From assembly GCF_030272615.1 (NCBI RefSeq), contig NC_081411.1, positions 158,822,471 to 158,886,470 of the forward strand: a DNA stretch of 64,000 nucleotides. Reading direction: 5' to 3'. The stretch's first letter is position 1, and every line of letters starts with the position of its first letter. Origin of the DNA: Cryptomeria japonica. Its lineage: Eukaryota; Streptophyta; Pinopsida; Cupressales; Cupressaceae. The position numbers and the translations under genes are program-made. Shown piece by piece: positions 34,873-44,692 of the stretch. The notes under the pieces were generated by a model, which was not told the origin of the DNA, did no database searches, and saw nothing but the letters and a program-made list of their open reading frames with translations.

Positions 34873-35379
34873 TAGTCCCTCCTGACATAAATTAGAGACA
34901 TCACATCAAACACTCTAGACATTGTTTGTTTGTATTGCATACTATCTATCTATTTATCACCCTTAAACACTTTCCTCTGTCATTCTCTAATTGCTCTCTT
35001 CTAGGCAGCTGATGAGCTTGTTTCCATGTCATTCAAGATAATGCCTGCTTGCTTTCTTTTAGGAAATTTTCTTGCAAGAGACTCTTCAACTTGTATGTTC
35101 TGCTTCCGTATAGATATAAATTTTAATTCACGCTCAGATAATAATTAAATTAAATAAACAATTGTAAAGAAAAAATTTAGTCATTCGATGTTACATATTA
35201 TCTGACGGAAAGGTCCTAGACAATTCTTGAAGAAAGGAAACATCATTGATAATCATTTTTTGCAAATAACACTGAATCAAATAAATTAAAATGTTTAATG
35301 CAATTTTAAAAAATAGAACTTGTTCAGGGCTTTCATGCACCGACGACAAAGCCATTTGACCCACATCATCTCTCGCTGT

Positions 35380-35660
35380 CAGAATTTCGACGACAACTAA
35401 TGAAACGCCCGACAAGGATGTTGTGCATCCGACGACACTCCTCTGTCGGAATTTTATACTTTGGAGTCAGAATTCCGACGACAGCCTGAGATGGTGACGG
35501 TATTCTTTCATGGAATGAGCGTCCATGGTGGCCGTCGAAAAGGTTGGAGGTGATGTCGAAATTGCGACAACCACAAGGATAGTCGGAACTTCCGACACAA
35601 AGTTTTCGACGACCTTTTTTGTCAATAGTGCGACAAAATGTTGTCAGAATTCCGACGATT
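35380..35660. repeat. CACTA right subterminal motif cluster
   Basis: At least six variants of the self-complementary motif GTCGGAATTCCGACGAC, at about 35388, 35437, 35465, 35554, 35581 and 35643. The same motif is at the left end. Such clusters bind the TNPA-type protein in En/Spm elements; here that role is inferred. Confidence 0.8.
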
Positions 35661-35667
35661 GGCCATT

Positions 35668-35693
35668 GAAATCTTGACCCAAATGTACTAGTG
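35668..35693 (-). repeat. CACTA right terminal inverted repeat
   Basis: Ends ...TGTACTAGTG at 35693 and is followed by ATA. Confidence 0.87.
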
Positions 35694-36609
35694 ATAATTG
35701 CCCCATGTAAATGTAATGTATTAATGTACCATAAACAATCATACCATGTGCAACAATATGCTACATGTATCTTGTTTTAGAAAGGTAAATATTGTAATCA
35801 ATCTTGGTATGGAAATCATCTCTCCAAATTTGTGTACACAATATTTTTCTTTGTGCAATTGTCATTCAAAATTTCTTTATCTCCTCAACTTTTTGGTTTG
35901 TCATATTTTCCATCAATTTCGTACCAACTTATGATAAGAGAAATTTCAAATTCATTAGGTAATTAAATTTTATAAGTTTTATTGGAAAATATATTCACTA
36001 GCCTACATAGTCTTACTTTTCTTAGCTTGTTATGTGTTTTTGCAAAAATATCTTTTCTCAAATAAACCGTGACTAAATATCCAATATTTCCTTCTTTGTT
36101 GATTTTCATATACTCGTACTTATTATCCATCTCCTCCAATTATCTTCTTACCCTGTGATGTACTTTCTTCATATGTTTTTCACAATATTTAGCTATTGCA
36201 CTCCTCTTATGTTTTTAATAAAATTTGTGGATAAGCAATAGGAAATGGTGTTTTACATGTACTATTTATTGAATTATTGTAGGAAAATTAGCTTTTGGTA
36301 ACACCAAGTCCCAACTACCTACTCTTTCATTTGATAGATACTTCAATAAGTTTTCCAACTTCTTATTTATAACTTTAGTTTACCCATTTGTCTGGGGTGG
36401 TGTGTTGAACTAAAGTTGAAATCTTTATTTATCTTTCTTTGCAATGACCTTAAAAATTAACCAATTAATCTTACAAATCTACCTAATACAATTTTCTTAG
36501 GTAACTTATGCTTCCTTTCAATTTCTTTGACAATAACTTTGTTATATACACAACATCATTATTTTTCATGCAATTAAAACAATGTGTCATCTTGGAAGTG
36601 TTGAGACAT

Positions 36610-36680
36610 GGACTAGTTAGGAATCGAACCTAGGATCTTCCATACGCTGTTGGAGTGCTCTACCACTAAGCTACTGGCCC
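36610..36680 (-). ncRNA. tRNA-like sequence inside TRIM 3' LTR
   Basis: 71 nt. Acceptor-like GGGCCAG...CTAGTCC, D arm GCTTAGTGGTAGAGC (A box) and T arm CTAGGTTCGATTCCTAA (B box GGTTCGATTCC). The anticodon arm is weak (TCCA/TGGA with an 8-nt loop), so no amino acid is assigned. It is a Pol III promoter-like module, not necessarily a working tRNA. Confidence 0.75.
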
Positions 36681-36808
36681 CTCTTGGACCACTCCATCGT
36701 CGGTCTAGGTGTGGCTTATTTCCAACACCAACACCCCCCCTTAAGCTACACCTCTTGTGTGCTTGGGACTCCTAGCCTAGACCTGGCTCTGATACCATGT
36801 TGAGACAT

Positions 36809-36879
36809 GGACCAGCTAGGACTCGAACCTAGGACCTTACATACACTATTGGAGTGCTCTACCACTGAGCTACTGGCCC
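36809..36879 (-). ncRNA. tRNA-like sequence inside TRIM 5' LTR
   Basis: 71 nt. Acceptor GGGCCAG pairs with CTGGTCC (one G-U), D arm GCTCAGTGGTAGAGC pairs perfectly, and T arm CTAGGTTCGAGTCCTAG pairs perfectly. The anticodon stem is lost. Better preserved than the other copy. Confidence 0.78.
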
Positions 36880-37500
36880 CTCTTGGACCAGTCCATTATC
36901 GGTCTGGGTGTGGCTTATTTCCAACACCAACAGGAAGATCTATCAACTAATACAAAAAATGAGTCAAATCCTCTCTAAGTTATAAACAAACCTATTGAAA
37001 AATCTATACTAACATCATTTCTGATGATCTCTCTAGAAGAGGCAATGACCGATATAAACCCATATTCTAACATTTAAATACTTGATTAATTTTACAATTA
37101 TGAACAAAATTTGTAACATCCATATCAACTTAAGCCAATAACAATTTTCACTCATTAAAGCAATTATTTATTGATTCTAAAATGATGACTAGCTAAGCCA
37201 CCACTATATTGTTCTCTTATCAAGCTATCTCTCATAGAACTCCTATGAATAAATAATTGACTTCTCGTAAACAACAAATCGTATTGTTTGATAATTTAAT
37301 TACTTAGTTAATTTATATGCTTCTTATGCCCAAGAAAATTAGCTTCATTCATCTATAAATTCTTTATAACATTCAAAGTAACAACTAAAATTCATGTTTT
37401 CATGAACAAATTATGTTTTCTACTTAACACAACGTCTCTTTATTAGATATACCATTCCCATGTTTCCACATAAATGAAGAACTACATGAATTCAACTCAT

Positions 37501-38455
37501 TTAAGATTATCTTTGACTCAATTTACCCTGACTATTTAGATATTGTAATTCTTAATGACCAATGTACAAAATAATGTCATCGTCTCCTCTGTCGAAATCT
37601 CCATTTGTACCTTTTGGATCTATTGCCTGCACACAAAAAGAGGGGAAATGGTGTTGTTGATAGGCGTTCGCCCAGGTCAAAACCCAAATTTTGGAATAAC
37701 CCTTGAATTGAAATTGAAATGGAATCGAATTGGAATGGAAAAGCTTTTCCTTTTGAGGGCAAGGCTAGATCTGAATTGAAATGCTTAAATTGGAACTTGA
37801 TACCTTGATGAATCTTGTCTTGAAGTCTTTATGCTAGGGTTGGTGTTGCCATGTTGAATGCTTCATAATGTCTTGATCATGGATGCCATCATGAATGCTT
37901 GAAATCTAAACTTGAGCTCTCCTTCATTGCCTTGAATATGCTTAATTGAGCTTGCTCACTTGAATTTAAAAATTGATCTTGTGAAATTGCAATTGAGAGA
38001 TGATAAATTGAGAGGGTGAGGCTTGGTTTTATACTTAACCACACCAAACATGTTTGAAATTTTGAAGTGGGCCAACATGGATAAAGTTTTCTTGCCTCCA
38101 AAATATGAACATTGAGGGATCCAAATTTGGGCCCCTTTTGGAAGGACAAGGGTGCCCACGGCATCCCTGTCCAAGGAAAAGGGCATCTTTATCCTTCCCA
38201 TCAGGGCTGAAATTTGGACAGTCCCAAAGAGGTGCTCAAAATGTTTATTTTAGGTTTGTGTGAGTGGAATCAAAACAGAGTCAAGGCAAGGGAGGTCGGA
38301 ATGCTAAAGTGAGGCCTGGGGACGAAATTGTATAGGGTTACAATTTAAGATTCTACACTAACTCAAGCACACAATATATAGGCATGGACAAAATCATAAA
38401 TTGTGTGTTATAAAACAATAGCTAATTTAGGCATCCATATCTTGTTGATCAGGTT
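37501..38455. other. Possible gypsy LTR, minus orientation
   Basis: No gene. Read on the minus strand, TGTAGAATCTTAAATTG at 38361 could be the start of the 5' LTR of the gypsy relic; the other end is unclear. Confidence 0.35.
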
Positions 38456-39632
38456 GAAAGCACCAGAATACTAAGAGGGGCGAGTGAATCAACATTCCCA
38501 CATATTTAAAAAAAAAATTATACTAATAATAATTTTCCACAAAAATATCAAACAAACTTGACTGATATAAAGTAGTTAATGCAGAATAAACATGAAGAAC
38601 ACAACCACAAGCTAAACACTAGGTTTTATACATGGAAAATCCAAATGGGAAAAACCATGGAGAGTGTTAACTTGGGAGGATATAACTAGTTATAGTTTAT
38701 TTACAAAGGGGTAGCTCACTACCAAATTACAAAAATGGATCACTGTCAGACTACTCATTGTAGATATAGAAAGAGATGGCTAACTACCAGAATGTTCACT
38801 GTAACTGAAAAGGTTTGTATCTCCAAATGTATGGGATCAATTATAAGTTTAAGCTTAGATTACAAATCTCAAACACTATAGTAGATTCGATTAGAGATCT
38901 CTACACAACTATCCTACAACAGGTCCGTTAAAGGACTAGTGCACTACTGCAACATTGTTTGCCTTTGTTGTCCGCAATTCACACTTCATACACTACTATC
39001 TTCACTTCCATCTTTCTTTCGCACATCACATACCTTCACACACACTCTTGATCGATGATCATTCACACTATACTACTACATATGTATATGTATATATATT
39101 GAAGAGCACAAATACAAAATAGTGTGTCGGTCAAGCCCAACACATTATCAATATGCTTATGTCAACCTGCGCAAGAATTCTACATGCTTCCTTTACATAC
39201 TCCAATTACCAATGCATATACTGAGATTACCGCAAAAGGGCAGGGTCATTTGGACCCAAGAATACTGACCTGTTATTACAAGATCAAGCTCAAAATCTCC
39301 AAAACATAGACTCCAAACGTACCAAGGAAACCAAAACACAAAACTCAAAGAAATACTTTTGACAATTACCAAAGATGCTAACACTGGGACATATAACTCA
39401 ATGAGAACTCAATGAAACCTCAAGAGTCATTATCTAGAGTTGTCCATATTGCATAATAACTACTGACCAAAACCGCAACATATGAACTGCACATACATAT
39501 AGAGTGCACATATATACTGAATGTATAATAACCATAACATTCAGACTAATATCTAGACCTCATACATTGTTCAGTCTAAAACCAAATGGCAAGTTTGACA
39601 TCAATAACAACATTATTCACACAAGTCTAACA
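38456..39632 (-). repeat. Copia 3' LTR (minus orientation)
   Basis: On the minus strand a purine tract AAATGGGGAGA is followed by TGTTAGACTTGTGTG at 39632. The tract itself follows a TTTGCCATCAATGAC stretch common in SIRE-type Copia elements. The other end lies near 38456 (TGAAAGCACCAG). It includes the ATGGAAAATCCAAATGGG block shared with other Copia LTRs in the window. Confidence 0.65.
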
Positions 39633-39700
39633 ATCTCCCCATTTGTCATTGATGGCAAAACATATTCAAAACATAATTACACAACTCCCCCTTACTCATG

Positions 39701-40026
39701 CAATTCCTCAAGACCATATTCCTTGAAATCGTATTCCTTTCTCCCCCTTTTGACATCAAGGACAAAGGATGCCTTTGATGAAAAAATGGAAAGAACAAAT
39801 ATATACAACCAAAAACTGTCAAAAAAAAATCTTACACACGAATTTTCAGTTGCTCTTCTTCGGCAATTCCTCAAGACCATATTCCTTGAAATCGTATTCC
39901 TTTCTCCCCCTTTTGACATCAAGGACAAAGGATGCCTTTGATGAAAAAATGGAAAGAACAAATATATACAACCAAAAAGTGTCAAAAAAGAAATCTTACA
40001 CACGAATTTTCAGTTGCTCTTCTTCG
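39701..40026. repeat. 163-bp near-perfect tandem duplication
   Basis: CAATTCCTCAAGACC...TTGCTCTTCTTCGG occurs at 39701-39863 and again at 39864-40026, with two or three differences. The purity suggests a recent event. Confidence 0.92.
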
Positions 40027-41124
40027 GAAATATAAGCTTGTATTTCTCCTTCAGATATGGAATAGAACCTTCCAAGAATGTATAGCCATTTTGTTACTCA
40101 TTGAAAGACTTATGCACTCAACTAGCAGATCAACTGAATTTGAAAAATTATTTGGAGCAGTTGGATTTTGCTCATACTCAACTGCATTCTCAAGCAATAC
40201 AGAGAAATGCTCTAGCTTAGCTTCAACAATCTCCTTAACTTTCCAAAACATTCTCACAAAGTCTTCTTTCTGCCTTTGTAGCAAAAGGAGCTTAGTTTGA
40301 AGAGAATTAACTCTTTTCCTCTAGTCACCATCCTTATCATTCAAAAAATCAAAAGGCTTGCCTAGACTTGTTAGTTCATCTTCAATAGCACCAATCTTAC
40401 CTTTGAGCTTCACTGCAGCTGCCTCCCAAGAGATACAATATTTGTAGACTCTGCTAGCACTATGGATACAATCTCCCGATTCCTCAATACACGTTGACAA
40501 GTTCTTTTGTGCAATAATGCATTCATTTAGTAGATTTTGTATATCCAAAACTTTTTCTTCAACTAACTTCTCATACACTCACTTTAGGACTTCATTCAAA
40601 GATTTTGAAAGGAAATTACTGATATCTTCAAGCTTCATGTTGTTCTAGATTAAATGCTTCATCAAAATGCTCTCAATTTTGTCTGATTCGACTGAGGTCA
40701 GCTATTTCACACCAATCTTTTGGACTCCATCCATGTTGTCAACCAATTTTATCAAATTAGACTCATCATCTGAGTCTCCAACTTCTTGCTCATCAACTTC
40801 TGAAACTCTTGTAGATACAAGATATTATGGATCTTCAATTACCACGACATTTTCTGCCTTGCTTCTCTTTGGTTCTGAAACACCAACAGGATCAAACTAT
40901 CTCCATTTCTTCTTTCTGGAGGGCAAATCTCTAGAATCAAAAGAGAAAGACATAGAAAATAAGCCAACTCTCCACATATCCATAGATGATTTGAAATAGC
41001 CATTGCAAATTTTCTCTTTGTCAGCCAAACTATTCAAATATCTAAATATCTGTCTTGCAATTGGAAAACTATGTCGGTTAAAAATTTTGTACACCTGGAA
41101 AGATGTGCAAAATTGTGGTTTCAA

Positions 41125-44004
41125 CCACAGTGTGTGAGTATAAAACTCTCCTAATTTAAGGGAAGGCTCACCCTTTCCTACTATTTCTTACTAAACACTA
41201 ATCTAATTCGAGTAGAACAACGTCCTTTTCTCTTTTTTCAGAAAAGATATTCTATTCTCTTATTTCAGAAAATAAGTTACATCAACAATAGTAAATACAG
41301 AAATGAAACTTTATGTAGGATTTTTAGAACATAAAGGGAAGCAAAGTTTCCATGAAAGAACAAAGACTTTCATCACTTCCCCAAGACGAGAAAATAGAAA
41401 TGAAAGCACAAAGTATTTAACACTCTTACTGTCCTATCAACCTTCTCAAAATGATACTGGTGTACAACACATAACAACTCAAATTATGTCTATATGATGC
41501 ACTTCACCTTACATTCACAAGTCTTGAAAATAAAAGCAGCACAAAGTCTACAAGTTATCTCCTTACTTGAGCTTCCTACACTAACTTCAAACATGATAAG
41601 CAACACAAAGTCTACAATACCAAGTTTGAAAACCAAACCTATAACCCTAAATACAATTAGCATCTCAAAGTCTACGAGATTGAATTTAAATCCCTCTTGA
41701 ACAATAGAACAAAAATCACAATCAACTCTAGAAAATGCCATCACATAACAACTTGAATTGGCACAAAGTCTCTTTCATTGAAAGCAATTTGATTTACATC
41801 TAGGCGTAAAGTCTTAGAGTGCACATACAAACTAACAAAATTTTGTTGCATTGCCAAAAGATATAGATTACAATAGACGCTCTCCAGTATATATAGGAGG
41901 GGAACTTTGAGAAAAAGGTGGGAGGATCCTAACTAACTCAAGAAATTCTCTCAGCCACCATGACTTATTCTAACTATAGTCCTAATCCAACTCAACTTGT
42001 AGTTTCTTTACATGTAATTACATTTTACAAAAATGCAAGTGAATGTGACACTTGCAATTACAAAACTTGTTTTTACATGTAACTTGTCGAAGAAAAATTA
42101 CAAATACACAATTGAAACTATTATGTGTCTGAAGACATGACTCTAACTACATCATCCTTTGTATGTGATGATCTTCATGCTACTTCAGGATTTTAGAACT
42201 TGAAGTATTTAGGATTAGTGAAGACATCTCAAATAGGAATGGGAATTTGCATACTTAATTATCTTTGTGTCCTTGGCCAACAAACTTCAACTTTATCACA
42301 GGCTTGGGGTAGTACCATTTCTTTAGGAAGAACATTATTCTCTTCGTTATGTTCCTTATTCATGCTTGATTCACTTTGTCACTAGATGACTTAATGAGGA
42401 TTACTAACCCTTGGGCTACCTTCCTCTTTTCATGTCATGACCATTTCTATCTTGAAATCATTCTATAATTTGCATCCATGAATTATTATTGTATCTCTTC
42501 TTCTTTTGTTCACTGATAAAGAACCCATAACACCTTATTCAAGATGAAATTGCTATAAAAAATTGCCCATGCCATGATTTGTTGGTTTGATAGATCATGT
42601 GTGCAAACAAGATTGACAAGGGAAGGGATAAATTGATGCAAAAATGGGCTCACAAGTGAATTTTGTGTTTTGAGGACTGCATTACATGTGTGGAAAAACA
42701 AGAGCATTGACTTGCAATTGTGGAGAATGAACATGCAACTTCATATGTGTAATGGAAAAATACAAGTTTGCACTTGTAATTGGACCCTAGAGATTCATTT
42801 TCAAGTGGTTTTTAGTGCATTTTGGACAAATTTCGGGTTTTGGAAGGCTGACTGCAAGTGCAAGTATAGGGAAAAACTTTTACACTTCCACTTGTAATTG
42901 GGTCTTGGAGATCCGACTACAAGTGTTCTTTTTTTGCAAAGAGGGAACATTTAAAACTTTCTTATGAATGAAAGAAACTTGCAACCGCCTTGTGGAGATC
43001 CGACCATGGAGGGAAGGGCACTAAAATCAAACTCAAATCTGCAAAAATATGGCAATGGTAGAGAAAAATGGGGGATTCAATAAAGTTGCAGACCTTGCCA
43101 AGTGTTCTTCATGCCAAATATCTCTCCTACTGGGATACATATGAGCAAGAGCAAGTTAAAAATCTAGAAAAACACTTGCAAAACTAATTTTGGGCTTGGG
43201 GAAACTCATTACAAGTCTAAAATAACTTGTAATTCCTCATTGCAAGCATTTCGGGTTTCTCATGACCCATTACAAGTTGAAAATGTCTTGTAATGCTTTA
43301 CTTGAAGCAAATCAGGTTATTTTTGGTTCATTACAAGTTGCTTTTTGAAAATAACTTGTATTGGGAGCTTTTAAAATCACTTTACAAGTTTGAAAAAATG
43401 ACTTAAAGGCCAATTTTGGGCTTTGAAGGACACTTTACAAGTTGAAAAGATTTGTAATTTTAAAACACTTGCATTCACCTCAAAAAGTTCCTACAAAATC
43501 TTAAAGTGAAAAAAGCAACATAAAGTGAAATTTAAAACTTGTAATTGCATCAAAAAATTTCCTACCTGTAGTGAGTTTACTTGCAATGACATCTAAAAGT
43601 TCTCCAACTTGTAGTGACTACTCTAAAACCTGCAATTGCATAGAAAATGGCCAAAAAGAAGGCGAAAAGTAACCAAAATTTGCATATAGATGAAAAATAA
43701 GCTCGTGATTGATTTACCATCAAGAAATTTAGAATTTCCACCTTGGGAAGCATTCCCTAGAGCCTTAAAATCACAATTTTCTATTTAAATCTTCTACTTG
43801 CAGTGACTGCTCTAAAACCCAAAATTGAAGAAAACCCCAATTTTAAGACAATGAAGATTGATAAAAACAAAGGTGACAAACTTGGATTCATCAATGGATT
43901 CCGAGGTGATGGAAAAATATCTTGGAAAACATGTCTAGAGCCTTAAAATCACAAATTTCAAGCAAAAATCTATGGGGTCATCCCAATTTGTGCAAGTTCA
44001 AAAA
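41125..44004. other. Gap between the two ORF blocks
   Basis: No coding signature. Its right half holds the ACTTGTAAT hairpin cluster. Confidence 0.4.
42760..43640. repeat. Cluster of ATTACAAGT / ACTTGTAAT hairpins
   Basis: About ten copies of ACTTGTAAT or its complement. Several are arranged as hairpins, for example CATTACAAGT...ACTTGTAAT (43207-43235) and CATTACAAGTTG...CTTGTAATG (43268-43298), then again near 43330 and 43435. Spacing is roughly 60 bp. Confidence 0.75.
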
Positions 44005-44692
44005 TTAGGACAACACACTAAACTCCCATATGACATTATCTTTTGCTAGAAGGGATTCTAAACAATACATAACCAAACTCACAAGCAATGACCCAAACTG
44101 GAAAGCATAATTCTTCTCTTTTGTCATCTTAATATTCTCTGACAATAATTCTTTCAGCAATTCACACAAGTCGAACGATTTGTTCTCAATCACAAGCATA
44201 TGTGTCATATACACTGCAATTGTCAAGGTGGCACCTTCCCTATTTCTAAAATAGATTTTATAAGAGATGTCATAAGCAACATACCTCACCACAGGATTGA
44301 TGATTGTGTCAATGATTCAAGCTCATTGATCACCCTTCACGTCGATTAGGGCTTCTACTTCCCTCATCAAGATTGACTTCTTTGTTGGAACTACTCCATT
44401 GTCACACAAGCTAGTGACCATAGAAATGATTCCTTCGTGATCAGATAGGGTTTATCCAACACGATGCAATAATCTCACACACGGCTAAGAATTATCTTGA
44501 TAACCTCTGCATTCTCTAACCGAGGGAAGTCGGTCCATAGATTCAAACCTTTGCCTTCCAATTTAATCCTTTGCCATTCATCATCATTAAGACCAGCTTC
44601 AACAACTTTGATCCTCTCTGGGTTAAACTCATCTAGGGCGCTTTATCCATAATCTGAAATTCCTCGCTGCTAGATTCTCCAACGATCAATTT

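Larger units (their letters stand above)
33131..35368. repeat. 1.1-kb inverted repeat (DRM foldback) with 25-nt spacer
   Basis: Left arm 33131-34237 and right arm 34263-35368 are reverse complements, about 90-95% alike by eye and better towards the centre. The spacer is 34238-34262. Most of each arm is DRM-type methyltransferase gene sequence, including introns. The right arm ends 325 bp from the CACTA terminus. Confidence 0.9.
22310..35693. mobile_element. Non-autonomous CACTA (En/Spm) transposon carrying three host gene fragments
   Basis: Left end CACTAATACATTTAGCC; the right end read inward is CACTAGTACATTTGGGTC, with 13 of the first 14 bases identical. A 3-bp target duplication ATA flanks both ends (22307-22309 and 35694-35696). 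Subterminal regions contain repeated TCGGAATTCCGACGA-like motifs, as is usual for CACTA elements. No transposase is visible, so it would depend on a partner. Cargo, left to right: a Copia insertion, a receptor-like kinase fragment (+), a PPR fragment (-), a short hairpin, and a 1.1-kb inverted repeat of DRM methyltransferase sequence. Net of the Copia the element is about 8.9 kb. Confidence 0.87.
36599..36932 (-). mobile_element. 334-bp miniature LTR retrotransposon (TRIM/SMART-like)
   Basis: Two 135-bp LTRs (36599-36733, 36798-36932; TGTTGG...CAACA on the minus strand) enclose only 64 bp. The 64 bp hold a primer-binding site TGGTATCAGAGC (36786-36797, minus) touching the 5' LTR and a polypurine tract AAGGGGGGG touching the 3' LTR. 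The 5-bp target duplication GGAAG is perfect (36594-36598, 36933-36937). No coding capacity. By hand count the LTRs differ at 12 of 135 sites. Each LTR contains a tRNA-like sequence. Confidence 0.95.
35800..37500 (-). pseudogene. Decayed Ty3/gypsy integrase region, split by a TRIM
   Basis: Minus-strand reading gives gypsy pol phrases in order. First come the histidine zinc-finger area near 37.2 kb, then NDVSIDFSIGLF and GFDSFFVLVDRSS (catalytic core, first D). After the TRIM at 36599-36932 it continues KMTHCF, then KLPKKIVLGRF, NFSSTHHPRQMGKLK and VGTWCYQK. RSAIAKYCEKHM-like and LRKVRLC segments of the integrase C-terminus follow. Many stops. The split falls between VDRSS and KMTH, one continuous stretch in the family. 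Confidence 0.75.
40051..44660 (-). pseudogene. Extra ORF of a Copia-like element, two blocks
   Basis: Block 1 (about 44660-44005) reads IKVVEAGLNDDEWQRIKLEG, LENAEVIKIILSRV and VVRYVAYDISYKIYFRNREG, then LLKELLSENIKMTKEKN. Block 2 (41124-40051), all in one frame, reads FNRHSFPIARQIFRYL, RDLPSRKKKWR and a coiled-coil end (VREKVLDIQNLLNE-like, LLLLQRQKEDFVRMFW). A 2.9-kb intron-like gap lies between them. About six in-frame stops interrupt block 2. It lies next to the 3' LTR, where SIRE-type elements carry an additional ORF. I recall similar conifer hypotheticals. Function unknown. Confidence 0.55.

Noticed and set aside
36610-36879. Two ordinary tRNA genes or a SINE
   Set aside because: Both lie inside equal LTRs with primer-binding site, purine tract and target duplication, and the anticodon arms are degenerate. 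They are part of a TRIM.
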